Below, piece after piece: positions 46,601 to 58,445 of a stretch of 64,000 nt of DNA. The stretch spans positions 27,354,504 to 27,418,503 of the forward strand of contig OZ037765.1 in the NCBI GenBank assembly GCA_964035545.1, read 5' to 3'. How positions within the stretch are numbered: the stretch's first letter is position 1; each line of letters starts with the position of its first letter. Origin of the DNA: Bugula neritina. Its lineage: Eukaryota > Bryozoa > Gymnolaemata > Cheilostomatida > Bugulidae. The notes below the pieces were generated by a model that was not told the origin of the DNA, made no database searches, and worked only from the letters and a program-made list of their open reading frames with translations. The position numbers and the translations under genes were made by a program.

Positions 46601-48687
46601 GGTAAATTTGTTTCATTGTGCAACTTAGTATTAATATTTTTTATTGGATGAAGAGTTAAATATTTATTTATTTTCTATTCAGGTTAAAGTACTAAAAGCA
46701 GTTACAGCTTTAACACTTGATGACGTTGTGCTGGGACAGTATCAAGGAGACCCTGATGGCAAAACCGAAGACTCCAAGAAAGGCTATCGTGATGATCCAA
46801 CAGTACCAAAAGGTTTGCTGATTATTTAAACCTATGCTCATTGTAATATAATATATGACTAAAGAATAAATGTTGGCTCTGGTGCACATCTACCCAGGTG
46901 TTGGTGTTAGAATAATAGTGTCTAAAGCTTCATACAAGAAAAATTTTAATTTTTCATGCGGACCCACTGAATGACAATTTTTATGAAATACCAGAAAATA
47001 TAGACTGTTGAATTGCTAAAACACTGCAAGTTGATAAATATAAATATAGAAAGTAAATACTTTTACTAAATGCCAACTATTAATTGCTCAACACTCTTGA
47101 CTAGCTGCAATGCTGTTGTGTTATGTACTTTTTTAAGAATGTTGTTTTTTCAAATGTATAATATGCCTTTCTTCACTTCAAACTAAAAATAGGCAACAAA
47201 TGAAATGAACAGGTGGCAAGAGCAAAATACTTTGTATTACATTATTAATTTTGATATTCTGTTTCACGGTGACCTGTAGATTTAGCATTAGCTAGAATGA
47301 ATAAATAATGTAGGTATATACGTTGATGTTCTTGGTTGTAACTTTGTTTGCTTTTAGGTTCGAAAACTGCTACTTATGCACTGGCTTGCCTCAATGTTGC
47401 CAATGAAAGGTGGGATGGGGTTCCATTTATTCTCAAGTGTGGAAAAGGTAGGCTTCAATTGCTGTATCTTTAGACAAAAGCTTCCTCATTCATTGTTTAG
47501 TGTCACAAAATGTGAATAGTATCTTACATTTAAGCAAAAGAATTGGCAGATGTATAGTAACCAATACCGCGCCCAGTCAAACAAGAGTTCTAAAGTGAAG
47601 CCAGTTGTTGAGAGAATTTTTTATTTTCAAGAAACTTGTAATCAAAACCGTATAACAGTATCATGTTTACAATATCTATTTGCTTTCAATTTTTTGCAGC
47701 TACAAATGAGAGAAAAGCAGAAGTTCGAATACAGTTCAAAGATGTCCCTGGAAATATCTTTCCGGATGGCCAGTTGAAACGAAATGAGTTGGTGATGAGA
47801 GTGCAGCCAGGGGAAGCTGTGTACTGTAAGATGATGACTAAAGTGCCAGGAATGGCAATTGGTGCTGAGGAGACTGAACTGGATCTTACATATAATCATA
47901 GATATGAGGTTAGTAGTTATGCAACTGTTATGTAATCATTAGTCCTATTATTGTGCTATCTGATATAATCTGAAATAGGTATGAGTTTGTTGTACATGTA
48001 TGTGAATTAGAATTTGCAGCATTGCACAACACATGTTGTGTCATGTTTTTTGAACTTGTCCTTTATATGGTATTCATCAACTCTTATGCAGAAATACTGA
48101 GTGTGTTTACCCTTGAAATAATTTTGTCTCGCCTATTGCAATAAACTTTTGTTGTGCTCATTTTTATGTGGTTAGCACTATCCCATAAGTATTCGGCCAT
48201 CAACGCATTTATATATTTTCAGGGAGTGAAGATGCCTGATGCGTATGAAAGACTTATACTGGATGTTTTCTTGGGCAGTCAAATGCACTTTGTGCGTACA
48301 GATGAGTTGAGAGAAGCTTGGAGAATATTTACTCCACTGCTACACACCGTTGAGAGTGCTGGTGGTCCAACACCGATTGCTTACAAATATGGAACGTGAG
48401 TGGTTTTATGCCATGCTTGTTGAATCAGCATGATTGGGAATGTTCAAAACAAACTAAAACTAATGTTTGCGATTCAGTTTATGATGTAAATTGCAGCAAT
48501 ACATGCATGCTGCATTTTTCTTTGTTTTCTTTTTAAAATCAGGGCATTTGATCTGACTAGCATTTTATTTTTATGATAGTATTATTTATTTTATAGCCGT
48601 GGTCCTAAAGAAGCAGATGATTTAGCAAGAAAGAGAGGGTTATTGTATACCGGCACATATCAATGGAAATCATTGAACAAGTTATAA
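40631..48687 (+). CDS. G6PD: Glucose-6-phosphate 1-dehydrogenase
   Basis: Thirteen exons: 40631-40635 (tentative), 41807-41951, 42132-42169, 42745-42853, 44103-44314, 44748-44917, 45825-45945, 46262-46355, 46683-46812, 47358-47447, 47700-47908, 48223-48395, 48597-48687. Phases agree (1587 nt, ~528 aa; human 515). Cytosolic enzyme oxidising glucose-6-phosphate to 6-phosphogluconolactone with NADP+, the first step of the oxidative pentose-phosphate pathway. Motifs: NADP-binding GASGDLAKKK at 48-57 (interrupted by intron 2), EKPFG at 180-184, the signature RIDHYLGKE at 208-216, and QNHLLQ with H273 equivalent to catalytic human H263. The C-terminal dimer and structural-NADP region is present ([28 protein letters not shown]-like, [19 protein letters not shown]). 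The 5-nt start exon (ATGGG followed by GTAAG) fits phase and donor consensus but is short. M21 in exon 2 is an alternative start if it is wrong. Confidence 0.96.
40928..41261. mobile_element. MITE with ~75-bp terminal inverted repeats in G6PD intron 1
   Basis: The left end GGGCCACACTGTGCGTATTT is answered by its near-perfect complement at 41187-41261. Each arm contains the 18-bp self-palindrome ATTTTCGCATGCGAAAAT and the block TCACAAGTAGCAAAGGTGTC. The element is flanked by TA on both sides (40926-40927 and 41262-41263), compatible with a TA target duplication; the palindrome actually extends into AGCCTA/TAGGCT. It is much richer in CpG than its surroundings, which suggests a young insertion. 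No ORF, so non-autonomous. The transposase family is not assigned. Confidence 0.75.
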
Positions 48688-49398
48688 TGTGATCTCAACA
48701 GAAAATGGTTTATTAATTCACATCAACTGTGATACAAGTTTTCCCCAACTACAAATTCTTGGTTTATTTTAGGTACACTGATTGTTACACAGTAAGCTTG
48801 TTCAAGAAGTATTATTTTTAGTAAATTTATCACTTTATACTAACAATGTGTTACTAACAACAACTAAGCTCTATTTTCGTAATGAAAATCCAATTTCACT
48901 TATAATATTATGGAATAGGGTAAATGGTATTTAATTAAATATATACAATGTAGTATACAGAAAATATAGCAAATTATCAATAGCTGTTACATACAGCAAT
49001 ATCTTTTATATGGGACTTCGCAAAAATTATTGAAGCACCAAAATGCATTTCATAATTTATACTGAAGTGAAATACTGTAGTTGTAGGGCAAGGGCACCAA
49101 AACATATGACCAGATTCAAAGTTGGTAAATTATGCAAAATGCATTATAAGTAACAGTAGTAGCAAAATAAATGAAAGAAAACAGCTAAGTACAACTGAAA
49201 CAGAAAATTCTGATGTGTTACGTTAAACCCAACTGTAAACGATGACTAGCAAAACTAATGTAGATAAAATATTAGATAGTGAGTGGAATGAATGCTCAGA
49301 AGCTGACTAGGCAATAGACGAGTAAAATGTGGAAATATCAGTAGTTTGCTATAATTTACATTGCATAGTCCTATAATACTGATATTTGGTAGCATTAG
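48688..49398. other. Convergent 3' flank between G6PD and zinc-finger genes
   Basis: These 711 bp separate two facing stop codons. AATAAA on plus lies near 49165. TTTATT (minus-strand AATAAA) lies near 48707 and 48760, very close to the G6PD stop, so the zinc-finger transcript may run antisense through the G6PD 3' UTR. No other feature. Confidence 0.5.
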
Positions 49399-51798
49399 CT
49401 AGAGGTTAGTTTGATGAATATTGGTAGTTGCAATTGGTAAGTTTTCATCAACACAATCTCCTTGATTGTGATTCACATTTTCAACAAGGAAGGCGGGTTG
49501 CCTTTTTCTCATCTTTGATGGGGAAATTTCTATATGATCTACTTTAGTACCAACACAAAAATTCCCATCAACTGAGCTAATTTCACCGTCAATAGAAAAC
49601 ATGGAATTATCAGGAGTAGGGACGTTTGCACGAGGAAAAAAATGAGGCTGTGCAATAGAAGTAGGACTTGCAACTCCCGGGGAAGATTCATTTGATGATA
49701 AACCAACCATGATTGGTGCACTATCCGCAGCAGTTCGAATGTCGGCCAATGATGATAAAGTATCTTGAATTACTTTCTCACTTATGCTAGTGCCAGATTG
49801 ATGAAACATGTCGCCATCCAACGGTTTAAAGACATTAGTTGCAACTGCTTTTCGTTCTGGTGGTTTTAGAGATTTCTTGCCAATGAAACCTTCCTCATTC
49901 GAAGAAACTTTGGAGTTAATTTCAATGCGATCTGTGAAGTGATGCACTTCTTTTAAGTGATTAGTTACTCCGCGACGATATTTAAAAAATTTGTTACAAA
50001 CCAAGCAAGAAAATTGTTTGACTTCACTATGGGATCTCATGTGGTCAGCCATTTTTTCTTTGGTGGGAAAACATTTGCCACAAACTTCACATGGTGGCTG
50101 AGGTTTCTTAGATCCAGTTGGTGATTGCTTATTTATCCAAGACACTGGTGATTCATTTGAGTATACTTGAAAGCTTGGGATATAGGACTTATTTAAATTG
50201 CTATTATCTTGCATTGATTGGGAGAAGCTACTTTGTAACATTGAGTTAGTATCTTCAGAATTGACTAGCTTAGACTTTTCACTAGAAAAATTAAAACTTT
50301 CATTGCTTTCATCAAAATCTAGGTCAGTATCCATTTGAAACATGTCCATTGAGAATTCATCGGCAATAGGTTCATGCACCAATTTATGAGGAGTGCCTTT
50401 TCTCGTTCTTTTTAGAGGTGGTTGGCTGTCACTGCTAATACTGGATGATTTATTTCCAAGTTGAGTAAATGTATCAGAAAGTACCGATGGTCCACATTGT
50501 AGTAATGGAGGTGGAAGCTGTGGTGATATTTCTGTTTTATACAGCCAAGCAGAACCTCCTCCTGTGTCATAATTAGCTTCTCTTTCTGTCTTCAACTTCG
50601 ATATTGAGGGCATCAATGAAGCAGACTCTGTCAACGACTTAGGAGTGCCTTGATTGATGAGCTTTCTGTATTGTGTGCAAACATTCTCCAACATTTTTAA
50701 CCCAACCTAAAAGTCAAGCATAGACCCATAAATTTCATTGTAGATTATTCAAATTTGACAAAAGAATTTGATGCAACTCCGCAAAGAGCCTCATATGCTT
50801 TGTGTTCGTGGCATTATATGTAACTACATGTAAATGTGCCAACACTTACATGGTCAACAATTACAAGACGCTGCAAGTTTTCCTCAGTTTTTTCTACACC
50901 ATGCATCACTATCAGATGTTCTCTACAAGCTTTCCGTGATTTGTATGTCTTCATACACTGTGAGCACTTGAACGGTCTAACTGGGGAATGGCATATGAGA
51001 TGCTCCATGCAATGAGACTTTGATCCAGCAACTTTATCACACAGCATGCATTGATATCTTGTTGTGCGCTCTTTAGTTCTGTAATGAGTTTTAAAACACA
51101 TCATTGAATGTACAAAATCTGTTGAACAAGTAAGCCCCAGTGTATTATAAGTGGAGCCACCTGTGTTGGCAGAAAAAATAAACATCAATACTAACAGTAA
51201 ACAAAACATGAATGCAAATATGTAATATGCTTTGCAGAGTTTGAAATATATTCAATGAAACATGAAGAAGTTCATACTTTTTAGTGGGCGTAACAGACAA
51301 TGATAGTGGTACAGTGTCTGGTGATAATGCAAGTTCCTCTGGAGAATTTTTCATAAATGATGGTTTGGCTATAAGAGCGGGCAGAGGTGGGGCAGGAGTG
51401 CACTCTTTATCTTCTGGCACATTATTTGAAAGATTTGCCTGATTGTCAGAATTACTATCTTCTACCTTAAAAACAGGTTTTGACTGGTAATGTCCATTAA
51501 AATAACTGTTGTCTTCAATAGTTGGATTAAAACCTCTTTGTATACTTTGCTGCGTGTCCATAAAATAATCCTTCATGGCTCCACGAATTGCAACTGCACG
51601 GATTATCATATCTATGTCTGCCAAGCAACACGTGCAGATCCCCGCACAGCTGCCCAATGAGGATTCTTCCAACTGCAAGGCTGTTGACAGTTTGGATAAT
51701 AATTTGCCAGGTTTAACTTGGCATGTTCTTACATCAGACCGAGGACAGAAGTTGCATGCGGACATGGACCAAATCAGTTTTACCGCTGTCTGCGGCAT
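49399..51798 (-). CDS. ZAD-like, four-finger C2H2 zinc-finger protein (probable transcription factor)
   Basis: Three minus-strand exons: 51278-51798, 50850-51078 and 49399-50706 (2058 nt, ~685 aa). The N-terminus has C15-x2-C18 and C55-x2-C58 (CNFC; CTCC followed by LADIDMIIRA), the cysteine spacing of a ZAD dimerisation domain. Four classical fingers follow: two in exon 2 (YQCMLCDKVAG..HLICH; FKCSQCMKTYKS..HLIVMH) and two in exon 3 (CEVCGKCFPTKEKMADHMRS; FSCLVCNKFFKY..HLKEVH). Long acidic, Ser/Asn-rich linkers and a disordered ~250-residue tail make up the rest. The exon 1-2 junction is the weak point. A stronger polypyrimidine acceptor at 51162 would add a further finger-like stretch but lacks a phase-compatible strong donor; alternative splicing is possible. 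ATG 51798 lies one base inside an exon, so a 5' UTR exon must exist upstream. Specific DNA target unknown. Confidence 0.8.
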
Positions 51799-52035
51799 TC
51801 TAAAACAATCAAAACTATGTCTAAAAATAGCATATATTGAGACTATCGAAATAGATAAAAGCAACACCGTTAAACATCACCTAGACTTGATCACTGCACC
51901 TCCCTCTCTTGAAGAAATGCTACTCAATAAACAAGCAGTTGTATTTGTTATTGCATATTCATTATTGTTAATGATGTAATGCTATGACTACTTCACACAG
52001 CTGTGGGTCTGTTTCATAAGTAGATATTACTATAT

Positions 52036-55000
52036 AATAGACGATGTATGTTTGGTACATTTAGTACTTTGTACCAAGTCTAAAACACTCACCACTATAA
52101 CTTATATAAACTTCTGCAAGTTCAAATGCAAAATGCATACTTCTAGGAAATAGCTGTGCAACTTTTATTGCATGCATTATTTTATTTCATATCTTAAATT
52201 TATGAATCATGAGTTCATTTTTCAAAATGTTTAATTTAAGTGCTTAAAAAATGCAAATAAAAAGTACAAGTTTAAAAAAATACCCTGGTGCAAATTGACC
52301 ACAGCCCCAGCTGTTTTGGCAAAACACATTTAATGACATTTTCATTGACATAGTGGTAAATGGGCTGGTTGTTTTTGGCAGATGGGTAGCGCTGGCTGGC
52401 TGCAACTTTTTACAATTCTGATTGGCTGGACTTTACATGACCAGCTAATGATTGTATCTGATTGGCCTAATAATTCATTTGCGTTTGAAAATGTAGAGTT
52501 TTATATAAGTTATAGTGGTGATATTTTAGAGTTGGTACACACCCCTTTTTTGGTTGAGTTTTATAGTCTGATCATGCTGTAGTCATCTACAATACTTCAG
52601 TGTATGGGGAAACCATTAGTATTACGAAATCTGTTTTGGCTTATATTGCTATGCCAGTTTTCTGACTTGGTTTGTAATAAACCATAGGCAGCTATACAAC
52701 TTAGGTGATTTTATCGAAGGTAGACACTGTTTAGATGCAGCAAATCAAACACTGTTGTTACTATTGCAAAACAGTAGCAATAGCATAGCACAGTCAGCGA
52801 ACTGCAATGGCAGTGCTGCACCATATTTATCATCACTAGCATATATTTACAGCACACTGACGAACACATGTATAAGCATGTGCTAAGCATAAATTGGTTG
52901 CTTATGTACCCACCATTATTTTACCTAAAAAAATTACAACAGTAATTTTTTTAACTTGGTTGCATATTTATTTGCAGGAGTTAAAATGCACAGTTTTTAG
53001 CAATAGACAACATAGACGATTTATATAAAAATGAGCTTGGCATGCTAGTCTATACTGTTACTTGGTATCATGACCGTTTTGTACATGATTTCCTTAGTGA
53101 AACAGCATGTTTATCCCACAAATGCAATGCCATCAGCCATAGGACAATATAGTCCAGTTTTTTCAACTATGAAGTAATTTTGTTAGCAGCTTGCTTCATT
53201 TTTAAGTGATAGTTAACTTGAGCTTCTCAGTCTCAAGTCATTGTTCCAGAAAATATCTGCACCTAGCTCTGCAGCTATACTAATGAGTTTTCAATACATG
53301 TTTATCCTCACTCAAACTAATCATCAACCACCATTGAGGCAGGAAGATGACAAAAACATTCTGAGGGCTAGTTATATCCAATACCATATGCCAGGCATTA
53401 AAACTTCACTATAGTGTTTTCGGAGCGCACCTATTTCTACTACATGGCATCTTCATACAATATTTACTTATTTCCTGGCCATGCCACCTGGAAAGAAAGG
53501 CCATTTTCAACTGACTAGAATGCAGTAACTCTGAACTAAATTAATTGTTATCCTTAGAATCCAGGTTAAAAAAGCAATCAACCCATAAAGGACTTGATAT
53601 CCTAAATAGTCCTGGAGGTGTAAGCTTACTGTTTGCACTTCTTTTAGAAAAGATTATAATAGTATGCTGTGCTTTCTGCAGCCACCCTTGGTAACCAATA
53701 AAGTTTAGCACTTGATAATTTTTTTCTTGGTGTGCTATTGTATATCCATGTGCTATACCACTATGCTTTGTAAGTTAAAGTCTGATATTAATGGTTTTTG
53801 GGTGAAAGAAAATGGCAGCTCAGACTCGATGCTTATTTTTGCAAAATACAAACTCATATATGGATAATATTCTGTTGGTAACAATGTTGTATGCAGTCAG
53901 TGTTGAAATATAATGCCTTCATTACAGTTTTAGTGGGATCAACGTTTTCTCTGTAACTATCATGTTGCATCACACAATATGAAAAAAATGTTCATCAAAT
54001 CCAATGTTTAATCACCATTCATTCTAGCATACCAGAGAACCTTTGTATTTTACCCAACTGACTAAAACATGTATTGAAAACTCATTAGTAAAATTGTTGA
54101 TGTTATTGCAGTAGCTTCACAGCTAAGTGTAGGCACTTCATCCAGCAATGGTTTGAGGCTGATTACTTCACAGTTAAAAGAATCTAGAGTCTAGATTTTA
54201 GACTATATTGTCCCATGGCTGATGTCATTACATTTGTAAGATAATCATGCTGTTTCGCTAAGTAAATCGTATACAAGAAAGGGTTATCAACAGGGTATTG
54301 TATGGTGATGATACCAACTGGCAATATAGACCCACATGCAAGGCATTACATGTTAATACTAATTTTTATACAAAATGTCTACATTGTCTGTGCAATTAAA
54401 CTCTTGCAGATTAATATGTGATTGATTAAAAAAGCTAATGCTATATAAATTAAAAAAAAAACAGTGGTGAGTACACAAGCAAATAATGTATGGTTAGCGT
54501 AGGTCCATGCATTTGTAATATGCGTGTGAAGCAATTTTTTAAATTATTATATTAAAGTAAACTGAAGCGCAAAATAATCAGACTATGAGAATGTATTCAG
54601 TAATATGTATTGATTTAAAACTAAATCATGAAATGACTATCATTTTTGCAACCTCTGTACTTGGTAGGCAAGATAGAGAGGGGTGGTGTGACTGCTGTAA
54701 CTGTGTTACTGCTCTACATACTAACAGACTAGGCTAGTGTTTTTAAGTGCCTTACATAAGATATTTTAATAAAACTGGTGTCTAGTGTGGCCACTGTCAT
54801 TGCAGCTAGGTGACTGTGCTAGTGTGCTATGCTCTCACTACTGCTTTACGATACAACCAAGTAACAGCACTGGTTGATTTGATATTCTAAGCCCTAAGGC
54901 CTAAGTAATGTCTACCTTTGATGAAATCACCCTAAGTTAGAACAGCCTGCATATAGTTGATGAAAACTGTCAGAAAACTGGCATAGCAATATAAGCCAAA

Positions 55001-55599
55001 ACAGATTTCGTAATACTAATGGTTTCCCCATACACTGAAGTATTGTAGATGACTACAGCATGATCAGACTATAAAACTCAACCAAAAAAGGGGTGTGTAC
55101 CAACTCTAAAATATCACCACTATAACTTATATAAAACTCTACATTTTCAAACGCAAATGAATTATTAGGCCAATCAGATACAATCATTAGCTGGTCATGT
55201 AAAGTCCAGCCAATCAGAATTGTAAAAAGTTGCAGCCAGCCAGCGCTACCCATCTGCCAAAAACAACCAGCCCATTTACCACTATGTCAATGAAAATGTC
55301 ATTAAATGTGTTTTGCCAAAACAGCTGGGGCTGTGGTCAATTTGCACCAGGGTATTTTTTTAAACTTGTACTTTTTATTTGCATTTTTTAAGCACTTAAA
55401 TTAAACATTTTGAAAAATGAACTCATGATTCATAAATTTAAGATATGAAATAAAATAATGCATGTAATAAAAGTTGCACAGCTATTTCCTAGAAGTATGC
55501 ATTTTGCATTTGAACTTGCAGAAGTTTATATAAGTTATAGTGGTGAGTATTCTAGAATTGGTACAAAGTACTAAATGTACCAAACATACATCGTCTATT
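52036..55599. mobile_element. Giant foldback (3.56-kb imperfect palindrome)
   Basis: The left arm 52036-52735 reappears inverted at ~54905-55599. The outer ~0.6 kb is nearly identical, with only a handful of substitutions; both arms carry the same 66-codon open frame without change. Further in, the arms continue to match as a clearly diverged palindrome: ~53010-53060 with 54331-54390, 53063-53115 with 54240-54320, 53127-53215 with 54130-54230, 53275-53305 with 54062-54090. The unpaired centre is roughly 53400-53940. Ends read AATAGACGATGTATGTTTGG. CTATATA occurs just outside both ends (52030-52036, 55603-55609) as a possible target duplication. No transposase is recognisable. It lies upstream of the zinc-finger gene. 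Confidence 0.8.
52070..52545. mobile_element. Nested palindromic sub-element in the left foldback arm (mirror copy in right arm)
   Basis: Within the outer arm, 52070-52134 (containing CACCACTATAACTTATATAA) is itself repeated in inverted orientation at about 52478-52542 (TTATATAAGTTATAGTGGTG). This defines a ~475-bp unit with ~65-bp inverted ends. The mirror unit sits at about 55090-55567. The foldback may have formed from two such units in opposite orientation. Confidence 0.6.
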
Positions 55600-55769
55600 G
55601 GTCTATATACTATTTTAACTGTGCACATAGCAACACAGGGTTAAACTAATCTGTTGTCCAAGGATATTTTCCATAACAACACAGAAGTTACTAATATTTA
55701 TATCCGACACTGTTGAAAAACTAGCAACACTAAAAACAACTGAAAGTAACAGATACGAGTAATAAATAC

Positions 55770-55827
55770 CTGGGTTGTCTGATTTTTCAACTTCACATTC
55801 TCATCATTCACAAATTTCTTGAGTCCC
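55770..55827 (-). CDS. Orphan coding exon (internal), gene unknown
   Basis: A TTTCAG acceptor at 55828-55829 and a CAG/GTATTT donor bound 58 nt. One frame is fully open and charged (GLKKFVNDENVKLKNQTTQ), with codon composition unlike the flanking intronic AT-rich DNA. The other two frames contain stops. It would start in phase 2 and end in phase 0. It cannot join the zinc-finger start exon in frame. It could be an internal exon of a minus-strand gene starting at 61039, or a non-coding 5' exon of the zinc-finger gene. Confidence 0.4.
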
Positions 55828-57470
55828 CTGAAATATGGAAATATAGAAGCATATTAGGCTGTGTATGTAAGCTTGTAATATACACACAATTATAATTCTA
55901 TAGCACAGAATTGATGAAATTCAACTACATTTTAGCAGCTCTAATAAATGTTTGATCAGTTTGCTGGAAGTGTGTGGACAACCATTCATAGAAGAAAACA
56001 ATTGGATATAAATCATTTGGTTAATGTTTTAGTTAGGAATTGGCATGCAAATTAACAAATTTCAAATAATTAAAATCTGTGCCATTTAGCAAAAATAGGA
56101 ATGACGCAATGACACAACGATTAAGCACACAAGGCATTACTGTGGTACTGATGCTACATGTAACATCTTTTTACGCCAAATGTATAACTAAACCTTTTAC
56201 CAATTTTAGGCATTATAAAAATACACCAAACCAATATATGATTGAATGCTATGAAAATATATCCTACATGGAACAAAACAAGGATATCTAAAAGAGGGTG
56301 TGCTGAGGTAAAACTTAATCTTGCATATTAATTAGACATGTGAGACACTTTTGCTCTCTTGTACCACAAATTTAATTTTTGATGCACTTAGCTCTTTACC
56401 AAGCAATTTTAGTCAATATCTAGCCTTTTATTGATACATACAAATATGCCCAGTTGCTGCAGACCTTTAAAAAGCATGGTAAATTTTTTTAAATAACTCA
56501 ATTTTATTACAACTTTTAAAGCATAGCTTACAAGCAAAGAAATTTGAAATGCATTTTTAAAATAAAAAATAGCTGTATTAAAACTAGAAGGCAGTATGCT
56601 GTTTGGAAAGTTTGTAGCAGTTACAGATTTATGCAATAGATGACTGACTATAAGTCTCTTTGTGGTTAGCATGTGCACTTTGTATCCATTGATGGTTCAT
56701 ATCAATTAACTATAGACATTTATCTTGACACCAACAAAAGACAGATCTACATCCCGAATCAACTCTAGCATGTAATTTCTCAATGTGGCTGACCTCAATT
56801 TGGAATATCTAGATTCTAGTGGTTTCCGTTTAAAAAATGTCTCACAAGAACACCTCTGCATATCCACTATTGGTTTTAATCAAAATACATTAGATTAAAA
56901 TTGTTTGAAAGTTTCCATGTTAATAAATTCATAAACAAAAATATTATAAGCTTCACGCAGTCAAAATTAAAATCAATAATAAAAATGTTAATGACTATAA
57001 ATATAAAATAGCCAAAACAAAATTTAAAATTTTAATTTCGTGAAACTGTTCATTGCTAAATATTATTTCACACAACTATTTTAAATTTCAATTTATATTT
57101 CAATTAATAATATAAATCTACATTATATTCAATAAAATAAATATATATTATATAGTTAGCATGATTGTCATATAAAAATATCTTTAAATATTTTATGTTA
57201 ATGATAACAATTAAAAAATAAAACTAATCTACACCAATATAACCATGATTTGGACAATTACCATGCTAATTACTACAATCAGTTTTTGGGGTACCAGTTT
57301 ATACATAATAAATAATATATTATTAAATTGGTATTTATTATAATACCAGTTTTATATAATTAAAATATATCAATATTGGACTGCTAATAACAAACTATTA
57401 TAGATAAAAATTATTAATAAATTATCAACTCTTATTGTAATTTATGCTTAACGAAAACATCATTATCACT
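55828..57470. other. AT-rich DNA, probably intronic; no firm feature
   Basis: This stretch is very AT-rich with no clear exons. One minus-strand open stretch at ~56715-56890 (about 57 codons, containing FFKRKPLESRYSKLRS) has no clear splice sites and was not called. 56930-57470 is close to pure A/T with no repeat unit I can define. Confidence 0.35.
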
Positions 57471-57474
57471 ATAA

Positions 57475-58445
57475 TTTGACCCTATTACATTATCCCAGTC
57501 TCATCTAATTTCTCCTAGTTTATTCCACAGTCATGTTTTTCATGCTGGTATAATATCAACTATTTTCTTATCTTGATTCTTACACAGCTGTTCTGTTACA
57601 ATTTTTGCACAGGTTATGAAGGTGCCGGTCAGCTCTTTGATGTCAATGATCCCAACATAGTCTAGCATCTTATTAATTTGCCCTACTTTCTCTATAAGCC
57701 TGACTCTTTCCATATGTTTAAGGGCTTTTCATTTTGGTAGAGCAGACAATCTACTATGCTCATTTATAATTTTCTCCACCTTTTTTCCTTCATCTGTGAA
57801 TTTGTTCTTGTAGAATTAGAGCTGTTGCTAGTTCATTCTGGTCTCCAGTTCTTGACTGTATATCATCATCTTTGTGTTGCCTAATCTCTTCATTATTATC
57901 ATCCTCAATTGTTCTTTCTTTGTCAAACAATACTTTTTCTTAAATTTCATTAGGCTCTTCTTCCATAAACAGCAACAGCCATTTTCTAATGACTAGAGCA
58001 TTGGCTTAGTAAACACAAAGTCAGTGGCTAGGATCCTAGTAAAGGCCATTGGCAATGTTAAAAAGGGCATTCAGTTATAATTGCTATTTTGTCACAATAG
58101 AAACCAAGTTTTTATTTAGCTTAAAAAACCTCACCATCAGATATTTTCACAGAGATGGCAACTGCAAACCCTCGCAAGTTTTTGTTATCTGTAAACTGCT
58201 TGTTATTTTTCATATTTTTGCTTGATCTGCTAGATTTTGTCCGCTAATGCCAAAACCCCTTCTTTCCTTCCAGATTTTATTCATTCTTGTTTTGTATCCC
58301 CTTGCACCAGACCCATGTTCAAAGTAACACAGCCCGGTTGTCTTTCCTTGAAAATCTTTGTCTAGTTGTTCCAGTAAAAGGTACACGATTGTGGGTTGCC
58401 TGGTCCCCTACACATTCTCTGCAGGACAAAAGGTAACTAGCTAGG
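57475..58445 (-). pseudogene. Decayed non-LTR retroelement fragment
   Basis: Minus-strand translation, broken by several stops and frameshifts, resembles the region preceding reverse transcriptase in invertebrate non-LTR elements. It has a Gly/Arg-rich segment around 58290 (GARGYKTRMNKIWKER), then the recognisable SGQNLADQA motif near 58230. A Glu/Asp-rich linker with multiple stops follows, then HMERVRLIEKVGQINKML and TCAKIVTEQLCK near 57600-57720. The order fits the pattern of a LADQAR-type motif, then a helical EKxVTExLG-type segment. No reverse transcriptase core remains. Family-level assignment is from memory of similar marine-invertebrate proteins and is uncertain. Confidence 0.5.
57985..58056 (+). 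repeat. tRNA-like/SINE-like segment
   Basis: TAGAGCATTGG (57994-58004) matches an A-box. GGCTAGGATCC (58026-58036) matches 7 of 10 defined positions of a B-box (GGTTCGANTCC). They are 21 bp apart with GTCAGTGG between, the arrangement of a tRNA or tRNA-derived SINE head. The acceptor stem cannot be paired convincingly, so it is probably a dead copy. Confidence 0.3.

Noticed and set aside
51079-51162. Longer version of zinc-finger exon 2 starting at 51162
   Set aside because: The acceptor is strong and the added sequence is finger-like, but no good phase-1 donor was found upstream; kept as a possible alternative only.
52382-52582. 66-codon ORF repeated identically at 55053-55253
   Set aside because: The duplication comes from the inverted arms of the foldback; no codon bias, domain or neighbouring gene structure supports a protein.
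56715-56890. Minus-strand open stretch of about 57 codons
   Set aside because: Charged and exon-like, but splice sites are poor and phases do not link the two orphan exons.
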